Origin: Planctomycetaceae bacterium
GTDB lineage: Bacteria; Planctomycetota; PLA2
Length of the DNA stretch: 64,000 nucleotides
Reading direction: 5' to 3'
Assembly: GCA_011525755.1 (NCBI GenBank)
Contig: WYBS01000020.1
Span: 62,001-126,000 of the forward strand
Shown: positions 17,015 through 25,658 of the stretch, one piece after another
How positions within the stretch are numbered: the first letter of the stretch is position 1
Layout of the letters: each line of letters begins with the position of its first letter
Position numbers and translations under genes: made by a program
Notes under the pieces: generated by a model
What the model was told of the DNA's origin: nothing
The model's input: only the letters and a program-made list of their open reading frames with translations
The model's database searches: none

Positions 17015-18165
17015 GGAAGGCGCCCCCGCTCGCCGTGCTCGTCCTCGAGGGCGTCGCGGAACGGCGGGCCGCGCCCCCGGAAGCGACGCCGCTCGTCCGC
17101 GCGAGAAAGCCGAACCTGGACCGCCTCGCCGCCGAGGGGCGGGTCCTCTCCGTGCGCCTGATCGGCGACGACCGCCTCGCCTACGGGGCCGCGCCGCTCC
17201 TCGCGATCCTGGGCTTCGACCCGACGAAGACGGAGACCGCGCGCGCCTCGTACCTCGGCGCGATGGCGGGGGAGCCGCTCGCGTCCGAGGAGTGCTTCGT
17301 CAGCGCGGACTTCCTCGCCCTCTTCCGCGGGATCGTGGCCGACCCGGAGCCGGGTCCCTTCCGCCCGGCCGAGACCGAGATCCTCCTCCGCGCCGCGGAC
17401 GGCGCGATGCGCCGCGCGGGGTTCCGGCTCCTCGCCGGCGCGGGCTCGCGGCACGTCGCGATCGCCACGCGCGCGTCGGTCGATCCCCTCGTGGCGCCCC
17501 CGGTGCTCATGCTCGGCAAGGCCGTCGCGGACTTCGGGCCGCGCGTCGCGCAGCACGCCTTCGCGCACCGCCTCGCGCGCGACGTGCTCGACAGCCACGA
17601 GATCAACGAGGTCCGGCGCGATCTCGGGGGAAACGGCGCGGACATGGTGTGGCTGTGGGGGCCCGGGGGAACGACGCTCCTTCACGGGCATTGGGACGTC
17701 CCCGTCTCGGCGCTCGGGGGCGACGTGCTCTGGCGCGGGATCTGCAAGGCGGCGGGGATCCCGCTCCGCATGCCGCACGCCCGGACCCAGGCCGGGCTCG
17801 GGAAGAAACTCGCGCAGGCGCTCCGGGGCGACGGACTCTGCCTCGTGCACGCGCACCGCGGCACACGGGACGCGCTCCTCCGCAACGGGAGGGCGCGCGC
17901 GGAGGGCATCGCCGACCTCGACGAGAGCGTGGTCGCGCCCGTGGCGAAGGCGGTCGCCCAGGCGGGTGGCCGGCTGCTGATCGTCACCGACGTCGCGCGC
18001 GACACCGCGACGGGGGCGCCCTGCGCCGACCCCGTGCCCGCGCTCCTCTGGGGTGCGGGGATCGACGCGGTCGCGCACCGCCCGTTCACGGAGGCGGGCG
18101 CCGCGGCCGCGGGCGACCCGCTGGAGCCCGGCCACGGCCTCCTCGCCTACGTCCGGCATCTGTGA
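17011..18165 (+). CDS. Degenerate homologue of archaeal-type phosphoglycerate mutase (ApgM family)
   Basis: 384 residues, near the ApgM length of about 400. Family landmarks remain: TPLVRARKPNLDRLAAEGRV, AILGFDPTKTE, DSHEINEVRRDLGGNGADMVWLWG, ALGGDVLWRGICKAAGI and ADPVPALLWG. Residues needed for catalysis are changed: the N-terminal DG of the metal site reads EG, the nucleophilic Ser region (GSD) reads GAA, and the DExGHD and DHSTP metal motifs are lost. It is therefore probably not an active mutase; binding or regulatory use is a guess. GTG start, overlapping the PPC gene by four bases. A normal glycolytic mutase would have to be encoded elsewhere. Confidence 0.65.
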   Translation: MRKAPPLAVLVLEGVAERRAAPPEATPLVRARKPNLDRLAAEGRVLSVRLIGDDRLAYGAAPLLAILGFDPTKTETARASYLGAMAGEPLASEECFVSADFLALFRGIVADPEPGPFRPAETEILLRAADGAMRRAGFRLLAGAGSRHVAIATRASVDPLVAPPVLMLGKAVADFGPRVAQHAFAHRLARDVLDSHEINEVRRDLGGNGADMVWLWGPGGTTLLHGHWDVPVSALGGDVLWRGICKAAGIPLRMPHARTQAGLGKKLAQALRGDGLCLVHAHRGTRDALLRNGRARAEGIADLDESVVAPVAKAVAQAGGRLLIVTDVARDTATGAPCADPVPALLWGAGIDAVAHRPFTEAGAAAAGDPLEPGHGLLAYVRHL

Positions 18166-18180
18166 GCTACGGCCTCCTTG

Positions 18181-18186
18181 TATGCT
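18181..18186 (+). promoter_or_regulatory. -10-like hexamer TATGCT before valS
   Basis: TATGCT ends 10 bases before the valS ATG at 18197; no Shine-Dalgarno sequence is present, so the leader would be about four bases. No clear -35. Confidence 0.4.
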
Positions 18187-18196
18187 TTAGCGTCTC

Positions 18197-20794
18197 ATGG
18201 CTCCGGAGTTGCCGAAGACGTACGACGCGAAGCGCGCGGAGGCGCAGTGGACCGAGCGGTGGGAGGCCCTTGGCATCTTCACCGCAGGGAAGCGCCCCGA
18301 GGCGGAGCCCTTCACGGTCATGCTCCCGCCGCCGAACGTCACGTCGGTCCTCCACATGGGACACGCGTTGAACGCCGTCGTGCAGGACACGATCGTCCGC
18401 TGGCGGCGCATGCAGGGACGGGACGTCCTCTGGCTCCCGGGCACCGACCACGCGGGCATCGCCACGCAGGCGGTCGTCGAGAGGAAGCTCTGGGAGGAGC
18501 GCCGCGTCCGCCGGAAGGACCTCGGCCGCGAGGCGTTCCTGAAGGAGGTCTGGGCCTGGAAGGAGCAGTACGGGGCCGCGATCCTCCGGCAGCTCAAGGA
18601 GCTCGGCTGCTCCTGCGACTGGAGCCGCACCGCGTTCACGATGGACGAGAACCTCTCGCGCGCGGTGCGCGTCGCCTTCGTCCACCTCTGGGAGAAGGGG
18701 CTCGTCTACCGCGGCGCGCGCCTCGTCAACTGGGACTGCGTCCTCCAGTCCGCGGTCGGCGACGACGAGCTAGACGAGACCGAGGTGGACGGCCACCTCT
18801 GGCACATCCGCTACCCGTTCGCGGACGGGAAGGGGCACGTCACGGTCGCGACCACGCGGCCGGAGACGATGCTCGGCGACACCGCCGTGGCCGTGCACCC
18901 CGCGGACGAGCGCTACATGGCGCACGTCGGCAGGTTCCTCGACCTCCCGCTCGTCCACCGGAAGATCCCGCTGATCGCGGACGACACCGTCGAATCCGCC
19001 TTCGGCAGCGGCGCGGTCAAGGTGACGCCCGGCCACGACTTCGCCGACTACGAACGCGGCCAGCGCCACAAGCTGCCGATCGTCAGCATCCTGAACCCGG
19101 ACGGCACGCTCAACGCGAACGCCGGCCCCTATGCCGGCCTCGACCGCGCGGTCGCGCGCAAGAAGGTCGTCGCGGATCTCGAGGCGAAGGGCCTCCTCGA
19201 GAAGGTCGTGCCGCACAAGTTCACGCTGCCGCTCTCCGACCGCAGCAAGTCGCCGATCGAGCCGCTCGTCTCCGAGCAGTGGTTCGTGAAGATGAAGCCC
19301 CTCGCCGAGCCCGCGATCCGCGCGGTGGGGGAGGGGAGACTGCGCTTCGTGCCCGAGCGCTGGACGAAGGTCTACCTCGACTGGCTCACGAACGTCCGCG
19401 ACTGGTGCATCAGCCGCCAGCTCTGGTGGGGGCACCAGATCCCCGTCTGGTACGACGCCGACGGCGTGCCCGCCGCGTCGGTCGAGGAGCTCGGGATCGG
19501 CGCCCCGCACCCCGTCACGGGAAAGCCGATCGCGCGCCGCGACGAGGACGTGCTCGACACGTGGGCGTCGTCGTGGCTCTGGCCCTTCTCGACGCTCGGC
19601 TGGCCGGAGAAGACGAAGGACCTCGCCCGCCACTACCCCGGCGACCTCCTCTGCACGGCGCGCGAGATCATCTACCTCTGGGTCGCGCGCATGGTGATGG
19701 CGGGCTACGAGTTCCTCGGCGAGCCGCCCTTCCACACCGTCTACATCAACGCGACGGTGCTCGACGCGATCGGCCGCCGCATGTCGAAGTCGCTCGGCAA
19801 CGGCATCGACCCGCGCGACATGATCAAGCAGTACGGCGCCGACGCCGTCCGCTTCACGCTCTCTCTCCTCGCGACCGAGGGGCAGGACCTGAAGCTCGCG
19901 GAGACGAAGTTCGAGCTCGGCCGGAACTTCATGAACAAGGTCTGGAACGCGGCGCGGTTCGTCCTCACCGCCGTGAAGGAAGCGGGGGGGGCCCCGGGGG
20001 CCATGCGCCTCGAGGACCGCTGGATCCGCTCCCGCCGGAACGCCGCGATCGAGGCGATCACCGGGGCGTTCGAGGGCTACCGCTACCACGACGCGGCGCA
20101 GTCGCTCTACGAGTTCGTCTGGGACGATTTCTGCGACTGGTACGTCGAGTGGAGCAAGCCGCGGCTCAAGGCGGACGATCCCGCGTGCGCCGCGACGCTC
20201 CTCGAGGTCCTCGGCTCGATCGTCCGGCTGCTCCAGCCCTTCGCGCCCTACCTCGCCGAGGAGCTGCGCACGGCGCTCGGCGAGAAGGAACACGCCGCGC
20301 TGCTGCCGTGGCCGGCGCCCGGGCCGCGCGACGAGGAAGCGGAACGGGAGATCGCGGAGGTCCAGAAGGTCGTGAAGGGCTTCCGGCAGATCCGCGCCGA
20401 GAACCGGATCGCGCCCAACGCGAGGATCCCCGCGGGGTTCCTCGACACGCCGGACGCGGCCTTCTTCGAGACGCACAAGGCGCTCGTGACGGGCCTCGCG
20501 GGCGTCGGCGAGCTGCGCCAGGGCGGCGCCCCGCAGCCGTGCGGGACCGCGGTCGTCTCGCCGCACACGGTGTCGATCCCGCTCACCGCCGAGGTGATCG
20601 AGGGCGAGCGCGCGCGCATCCGCACGGAGCTCGAGAAGGCGGAGAAGCTCCTCGCCTCGATCGAGAAGAAGCTCGCGGACGAGCGGTTCACGAGCCGCGC
20701 GAAGCCGGAGGTCGTCGAGCGCGAGCGGAAGCGGCTCGCGGAAGCCCGGGAGCAGGTGGCGAAGCTCCGGCGCGCGATCGAGGATCTCGGGTGA
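18197..20794 (+). CDS. valS: Valyl-tRNA synthetase
   Basis: 865 residues, class I aminoacyl-tRNA synthetase, full length. HIGH is present as NVTSVLHMGHALN; the connective editing domain has TTRPETMLGDTAVAVHP and the GHDFADYE block; DTWASSWLWPFSTLGWP and the KMSKS loop RRMSKSLGNGIDP follow, then the anticodon-binding domain (DWYVEWSKPRLK) and a C-terminal coiled-coil arm rich in Lys/Glu (last about 65 residues). Attaches valine to tRNA-Val and clears threonine mischarging. ATG 18197 is chosen because the TATGCT box precedes it and MAPELPKTYD matches the family N-terminus. The FHA-CAP gene begins 10 bases after the stop and may be co-transcribed. Confidence 0.97.
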   Translation: MAPELPKTYDAKRAEAQWTERWEALGIFTAGKRPEAEPFTVMLPPPNVTSVLHMGHALNAVVQDTIVRWRRMQGRDVLWLPGTDHAGIATQAVVERKLWEERRVRRKDLGREAFLKEVWAWKEQYGAAILRQLKELGCSCDWSRTAFTMDENLSRAVRVAFVHLWEKGLVYRGARLVNWDCVLQSAVGDDELDETEVDGHLWHIRYPFADGKGHVTVATTRPETMLGDTAVAVHPADERYMAHVGRFLDLPLVHRKIPLIADDTVESAFGSGAVKVTPGHDFADYERGQRHKLPIVSILNPDGTLNANAGPYAGLDRAVARKKVVADLEAKGLLEKVVPHKFTLPLSDRSKSPIEPLVSEQWFVKMKPLAEPAIRAVGEGRLRFVPERWTKVYLDWLTNVRDWCISRQLWWGHQIPVWYDADGVPAASVEELGIGAPHPVTGKPIARRDEDVLDTWASSWLWPFSTLGWPEKTKDLARHYPGDLLCTAREIIYLWVARMVMAGYEFLGEPPFHTVYINATVLDAIGRRMSKSLGNGIDPRDMIKQYGADAVRFTLSLLATEGQDLKLAETKFELGRNFMNKVWNAARFVLTAVKEAGGAPGAMRLEDRWIRSRRNAAIEAITGAFEGYRYHDAAQSLYEFVWDDFCDWYVEWSKPRLKADDPACAATLLEVLGSIVRLLQPFAPYLAEELRTALGEKEHAALLPWPAPGPRDEEAEREIAEVQKVVKGFRQIRAENRIAPNARIPAGFLDTPDAAFFETHKALVTGLAGVGELRQGGAPQPCGTAVVSPHTVSIPLTAEVIEGERARIRTELEKAEKLLASIEKKLADERFTSRAKPEVVERERKRLAEAREQVAKLRRAIEDLG

Positions 20795-20804
20795 TCCGAG
20801 GGCG

Positions 20805-23600
20805 ATGGCGCGGCTGAGGATCGAGTTCCGCGGCGCGGAGACGCTCGTCTCGCTCGCGCGCGGCGAGACCACCGTCGGCCGCTCGAACACGTGCACGATC
20901 CACCTGCCGGACCCGGGTCTCGCGCCCGTCCACTTCCGCATCCGTCCGAAGGGCGACGGCTTCCAGCTGAAGGACGACGGGTCGGGCAGCGGCACGCGGG
21001 TGAACGGGAAGCCCGTCTTCGCCGTCACGCTCCGCCACGGCGACCGGATCGAGGCGGGCGGCCTCTCCTGCATGTTCCTCGCGGAGTCCGATCGCGCGCT
21101 CCCCGTCGCCGCGGAGCCTCCCCCCCCGGAGCCCCCCCCGATGCCTCCGGGGAAGGCGGGCGCCTCGGCGCGGCGCTGGTGGATCCTCGCCGTCGCGGGC
21201 GCGGTCGTGCTGATCGCGGTCGTCGTGATCCTCGACCGGCGCGCGAAGGCCGAGGAGGCGAAGGCGCTCTGGCGCGACGCCGGAGCGGCCCTCGAGTTCG
21301 CGCGCGCGTCGCCCGACGAGGCGGAGGTTCGGCTCAAGGAGGCGATCGCGCTCCTCGAGCGGCTGCGCGCGGAGCACGGCGGCAGCCGCCTCGCGGCCGT
21401 CGCGCCGCAGCGGATCACGGACGCGCAGCGCGCGCTCTCGGATCTCGCGCGCGTCGCGGAGCTGAAGCGGCGCGTGCGCGAGACGGTCACGGACGAGGAG
21501 GCCGACGAGATCCTCGGGAGGCTCGCGGAGCTCCGCGGCGCCCACGACGCGGTCGCCGCGCGCGCGCGCGCCGTCGAGGAGGCGCTCCGGAACGCCCGGA
21601 CCGCGAGGGTCGAGCGCCGCTTCGCGAAGGCCGAGGCGGAGGCGCGCGGGCACCTCGCCGCGCGCCGGTTCGGCGAGGCGCTGCGCGTGTGGCGCGAGTT
21701 CCCCGAGGAGGACTACGTCTACCGCGAGCGGGCGGAGCGGGCGCGCGCGGACCTCGCCCACCGGGTCGCCGAGGAGTACCGCGGGCTGCTGAAGCTCGCG
21801 GGCGCGAGCGACGACCTGGACGCGAGGATCGACCTCCTCGAGGCGAGCCGGGGGGTGTTCGTCGGGACGCCGCAGGCGGAGGATCTCGAGGTCCGGATCG
21901 CCGCGCTCCGCGCGCGCCGGGCCTCGGCGCTCCTCGCCCAAAAGCCGCCGCCGGAGCAGGGGAAGCCCCCGCCCGGTCCGGAGGAGCCCGCGCCGCCCGG
22001 CGAGCCTTTGGAGTACGAGGAGCCGCCCGCGGTAAGGGACCTCGTGCGCGAGCGGCGGTACGGCGAGGCCGCGTCGCTCCTCGCGTCGATCTCGCGCCAT
22101 CCGAAGGCGCGGGTGCAGGCGGAGGAGCTGACGCTCGTCGCGAACCTCATGGCGGACCTCGTCGCCGCGGTCCGCGCGCGGCCCAAGGAGTTCACGGACA
22201 TCCTCCTGCCGGACGGGCGCGCCGACGTCGTCGCCGCCGACGCGAGCGGCATCCGCGCGTCGAAGGCCGGCGCGGAGCTCGCATGCACGTGGAGCGCGCT
22301 CCCGCCGAAGTCGTTCGTCCGCCTCTTCCGGCTCGCCGGGCTCGAGGAGCCGCCGCGGCTCGCCGTCGCGCTCTTCTTCGACGGCGAGGACCAGCCGAAG
22401 GAGGCCGAGGCGGCGTACGCGGCCTTCTTCAAGTCGGGGCAGGACCCGGCGCTCCTCACGCGCGTGCTGGCGCGGCGGCGCGGGATCCCGGAGCCGCCGG
22501 AGGGCTTCCGGCTCTTCCGCGGCCGGCTCGTGACGGTCGCGGAGGAGAAGTCGATCCTCGAGCGGGAGGAGATCGAGAAGCTCGCGAAGCAGGCGCGCTC
22601 GACCGTCGCCGCGCGACGCGTCGAGGCGTTCGACGCGCTCGAGAGGATGGGCGCCCCCGCGGCGGAGGCGCTCGCGCTCGCGCTCAAGGAGCGGCGCGCG
22701 GCCGTCGCGGACGCGCTCGCGCAGGAGAAGGCGTTCTCCCCCTCGCGCTTCGCGTCGGTGCTCGGCGCGGAGCTGCGTGCGGCGCGCGAGGCGGCGCTCG
22801 AGTTCATCCTGAGCGCGGACCGCTACCCCTACCCGGCCACGAGCGAGGAGCCGCAGAAGGAGGCGGAGCGGCTCGTCGGCGTGGTGCGCGCGATCTGCGA
22901 GGAGCCCTATCCGCGGCTCCTCGCGAAGTCCGACGACGCGGTCGCGCTCGACGCGGAGCTGAAGGAGCTCGACGGCCGCCTCGCCCGCGCCGACCCGCTC
23001 GCCGAGCCGCTCTACGAAGCGACCGTGGAGCGGATCCAGAAGGCGATCCACGGCGCGAGGATCCCGCTCGACGACCGCGACCGGAAGCGGCTCGAGTACA
23101 ACGACCTTGTCGCGAAGTACAACCGCGAGGTGACGACCTCCGCGGACGACGAGGAGCGCAGCAACGTCGAGGCGGTGAACGAGTACCGCTCGCTCATGGG
23201 GCTCGAGGCGCTGAAGATCGACGAGCGGCTCGTGCGCGGCGCGCGGAAGCACTCGATCGAGATGAGGCAGCGCGACTACTTCGCGCACGACAGCCCGACC
23301 GCGCACCTGCGGACGCCGAACCACCGCGCGCAGCGGGAAGGCTACGGCGGCGGCGTGTGGGAGAACATCGCCCTCGGGGCGCCGGACGGCCGCGCCGCGT
23401 TCTGGCAGTGGTACCGCTCCTCGGGCCATCACAGGAACATGCTGCAGCCGGGGCACGCGGAGATGGGCTGCGGCTCCGAGAAGCATCATTGGTGGACGCA
23501 GCTCTTCGGGCGGCTGACGGGCAAGAGCCTCGACCCGCCGCGCGTGCCGCCGGATCCGGATCCACAGGGCCAGTCCGGCAACGGCGACCCGGCCGGGTAG
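20805..23600 (+). CDS. FHA domain - TM segment - helical region - CAP/SCP domain protein
   Basis: 931 residues. An N-terminal FHA domain (about 1-93: TTVGRSNTCTIHL, FRIRPKGDGFQLKDDGSGSGTRVNGKP) would bind phosphothreonine in the cytoplasm. A Pro-rich linker leads to one membrane helix (about 126-143). A long Ala/Glu/Arg-rich helical stretch follows, with an internal Pro linker near 390, and the last part is a CAP/SCP (PF00188) domain (about 785-910) with EYRSLMGLEALKIDERL, ARKHSIEMRQRDYFAHDSP, YGGGVWENI, SSGHHRNMLQPGHAEMGCG. The CAP active-site His and Glu are present, so a periplasmic hydrolase or binding role is plausible. The architecture could carry kinase signalling across the membrane. 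No kinase is adjacent. Function inferred from domains only. Confidence 0.75.
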   Translation: MARLRIEFRGAETLVSLARGETTVGRSNTCTIHLPDPGLAPVHFRIRPKGDGFQLKDDGSGSGTRVNGKPVFAVTLRHGDRIEAGGLSCMFLAESDRALPVAAEPPPPEPPPMPPGKAGASARRWWILAVAGAVVLIAVVVILDRRAKAEEAKALWRDAGAALEFARASPDEAEVRLKEAIALLERLRAEHGGSRLAAVAPQRITDAQRALSDLARVAELKRRVRETVTDEEADEILGRLAELRGAHDAVAARARAVEEALRNARTARVERRFAKAEAEARGHLAARRFGEALRVWREFPEEDYVYRERAERARADLAHRVAEEYRGLLKLAGASDDLDARIDLLEASRGVFVGTPQAEDLEVRIAALRARRASALLAQKPPPEQGKPPPGPEEPAPPGEPLEYEEPPAVRDLVRERRYGEAASLLASISRHPKARVQAEELTLVANLMADLVAAVRARPKEFTDILLPDGRADVVAADASGIRASKAGAELACTWSALPPKSFVRLFRLAGLEEPPRLAVALFFDGEDQPKEAEAAYAAFFKSGQDPALLTRVLARRRGIPEPPEGFRLFRGRLVTVAEEKSILEREEIEKLAKQARSTVAARRVEAFDALERMGAPAAEALALALKERRAAVADALAQEKAFSPSRFASVLGAELRAAREAALEFILSADRYPYPATSEEPQKEAERLVGVVRAICEEPYPRLLAKSDDAVALDAELKELDGRLARADPLAEPLYEATVERIQKAIHGARIPLDDRDRKRLEYNDLVAKYNREVTTSADDEERSNVEAVNEYRSLMGLEALKIDERLVRGARKHSIEMRQRDYFAHDSPTAHLRTPNHRAQREGYGGGVWENIALGAPDGRAAFWQWYRSSGHHRNMLQPGHAEMGCGSEKHHWWTQLFGRLTGKSLDPPRVPPDPDPQGQSGNGDPAG

Positions 23601-23621
23601 GCCCACGTCTTTCCGTTCGAA

Positions 23622-23627
23622 TAGGCT
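23622..23627 (+). promoter_or_regulatory. -10-like hexamer TAGGCT before murQ
   Basis: TAGGCT ends seven bases before the murQ GTG at 23635, so transcription would start about at the start codon. No Shine-Dalgarno sequence; no clear -35. Confidence 0.4.
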
Positions 23628-23634
23628 AGGGGGC

Positions 23635-24504
23635 GTGCAGCGGTACGAGGATCTCCCGACCGAGGCGGTCGACCCCGCGGCGCCGCAGCTCGACCTCCTC
23701 GCGCCGCGGGAGGTCGCGCGGCTGCTCCTCCGCGAGGAGACGCGCGCGCACGCGGCCGTCGGCGCCGCGATCGACGCGATCGGCAAGGCGTGCGAGGCCG
23801 CGGCCGGGGCGCTCCGCGCCGGCGGGAGGCTCCTCTACGTCGGCGCCGGCACGAGCGGGCGGCTCGGCGTCCTCGACGCCGCCGAGATGGCGCCGACCTT
23901 CGGCGCCCAGCCCGGGCAGGTCGTCGCGCGCATCGCGGGCGGCGCCCGGGCGCTCACCGAGAGCGTCGAGGGCGCGGAGGACGACGCGGAGGCGGGCAGG
24001 CGGGACCTCGGCGAGACGACCGGGCGCGACTGCATCGTGGGCATCTCGATGTCCGGCACCGCGGCCTACGTGCGCGGGGCGCTCGAGTCGGCGCGCGGGA
24101 CGCGCGTGCTCCTGACCGCGAACCCGCGCGCGGACCTGCCGGCCGACGTCCGGATCGTCCTCGACCTCGGGCCCGAGGCGCTCGCCGGCTCGACGCGCCT
24201 CAAGGGCGGCAGCGCGACGAAGGCCGTCCTCAACATGATCTCGACCGCGGCGATGGCCGCTTCGGGCGCCGTCTACGGGAACCTGATGGTGCGCGTGCGG
24301 CCGGTGAACCGGAAGCTCCGCGACCGCGCGGAGCGCCTCGTCGAGCGGATCGCGCGCGTGCCGCGGGACCGCGCGAGCGACCTCCTGCGGGCGGGCGGCG
24401 ACGACGTGCGCGTCGCGGTTCTGATGGCGCGGGGCGCGGCGCGGGCGGACGCCGAGGCGGCGCTCCGGCAGGCGAAGGGGTCGCTCCGGGAGGCGCTCCG
24501 GTGA
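23635..24504 (+). CDS. murQ: N-acetylmuramic acid 6-phosphate etherase
   Basis: 289 residues, SIS fold, usual length about 300. Cleaves the lactyl ether of MurNAc-6-phosphate to give GlcNAc-6-phosphate. Motifs: YVGAGTSGRLGVLDAAEM, PTFGAQPGQV, GISMSGTAAYVRGAL, TRLKGGSATKAVLNMIST, and the C-terminal helical domain with KLRDRAERLVE. The GTG start is preceded by a TAGGCT box and matches the family N-terminus (YEDLPTEAVDPAAPQLDLL). It is the first of four overlapping genes, murQ-anmK-nagZ-symporter, a full module from anhydro-muropeptide sugars to GlcNAc-6-phosphate. The GTG of anmK overlaps its stop. Confidence 0.95.
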   Translation: MQRYEDLPTEAVDPAAPQLDLLAPREVARLLLREETRAHAAVGAAIDAIGKACEAAAGALRAGGRLLYVGAGTSGRLGVLDAAEMAPTFGAQPGQVVARIAGGARALTESVEGAEDDAEAGRRDLGETTGRDCIVGISMSGTAAYVRGALESARGTRVLLTANPRADLPADVRIVLDLGPEALAGSTRLKGGSATKAVLNMISTAAMAASGAVYGNLMVRVRPVNRKLRDRAERLVERIARVPRDRASDLLRAGGDDVRVAVLMARGAARADAEAALRQAKGSLREALR

Positions 24505-25658
24505 GGCGGGTGGCGGACCTCCTCGCGAAGGAGGAGACGCTCGTCGTCGGCCTCCTCTCGGGCACGTCGGCCGACGGCGTCGACGCGGCGCTCGTACGCA
24601 TCAAGGGCTCGGGCCTCGCGACGAAGCCCGAGATCCTCGCGTTCCGCACCGTGCCCTACCCGGCCAAGCTCCGCGAGCAGGTGCTCGCGCTCGGCCGCGG
24701 CCTCGTCCCCGACCTCTGCCGGCTCAACTTCGTCCTCGGCGAGCGGTTCGCGGACGCCGCGCTCGAGCTCCTCAAGGGGGCCAACGTGAAGCCCTCGGAG
24801 ATCGATCTCGTCGGATCGCACGGCCAGACGGTGCACCACGTCCCGCGGCGTCCCGGCGACGTCGCGTCCACGCTCCAGATCGGCGAGCCGGACGTGATCG
24901 CGGAACGGCTCCAGGTGCCGGTCGTCTCGGGTTTCCGCACGCGCGACATCGCGGCGGGCGGCGAGGGCGCGCCGCTCTCCGCGTACGTCGACTACCTCCT
25001 CTTCCGCCGCAAGGGCCCGCCGCGCGCGCTGCTGAACCTCGGCGGCATCGCCAACGTGACGGTCGTGGGGGAGCAGATCGAGGATGTGTTCGCCTTCGAC
25101 ACGGGCCCCGCGAACATGCCGCTCGACGAGACCGTCCGGATCATCACGCGCGGCCGCGAGCACTACGACAAGGAGGGCCGGAGCGCCGCGAAGGGGCACA
25201 TCGACGAGATCCTCCTGAGGAAGCTCCTCGCGCATCCCTACCTGAAGCAGCCGCCGCCGAAGACGACGGGCCGGGAGACCTTCGGCACCGACTTCGTCCT
25301 CCCGCTCCTGCGCGCGAAGGGGGCGAAGAGCGGGACGGACGTCCTCGCGACGCTCACCGCGTTCACCGCGCATTCGGTGAAGCAGGCTTTCGAGGACTTC
25401 GTGCATCCCCGCGCGCGGCCCGCGGAGATCATCGTGAGCGGCGGCGGCGTGAAGAACCTCACGCTCATGGGGCACCTGCGCCGGCTCTTCCCGAAGGAGA
25501 AGGTCCTCTCGCTCGCCGACATGGGCATCGATCCCGACGCGAAGGAGGCGCTCCTCTTCGCGATCCTCGCGAACGAGACGGTCCACGGCGTCCCGAACAA
25601 CGTGCCCGGGGCGACGGGCGCGCGCTGGCCGACGATCCTCGGCAAGGTCACGCCGTGA
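24501..25658 (+). CDS. anmK: 1,6-anhydro-N-acetylmuramic acid kinase
   Basis: 385 residues. Phosphorylates and opens anhydro-MurNAc to MurNAc-6-phosphate, the substrate of MurQ. The ATP-binding signature VVGLLSGTSADGVDAALVRI is near the N-terminus; GSHGQTVHH, LQIGEPDVIAERL, VVSGFRTRDIAAGGEGAPL (catalytic Asp), LLNLGGIANVTVV, FDTGPANMPLD and SGGGVKN follow, all diagnostic. The GTG at 24501 overlaps the murQ TGA and starts the conserved region within 16 residues. The 3' end overlaps nagZ by four bases. Cytoplasmic enzyme of peptidoglycan recycling. Confidence 0.95.
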   Translation: MRRVADLLAKEETLVVGLLSGTSADGVDAALVRIKGSGLATKPEILAFRTVPYPAKLREQVLALGRGLVPDLCRLNFVLGERFADAALELLKGANVKPSEIDLVGSHGQTVHHVPRRPGDVASTLQIGEPDVIAERLQVPVVSGFRTRDIAAGGEGAPLSAYVDYLLFRRKGPPRALLNLGGIANVTVVGEQIEDVFAFDTGPANMPLDETVRIITRGREHYDKEGRSAAKGHIDEILLRKLLAHPYLKQPPPKTTGRETFGTDFVLPLLRAKGAKSGTDVLATLTAFTAHSVKQAFEDFVHPRARPAEIIVSGGGVKNLTLMGHLRRLFPKEKVLSLADMGIDPDAKEALLFAILANETVHGVPNNVPGATGARWPTILGKVTP

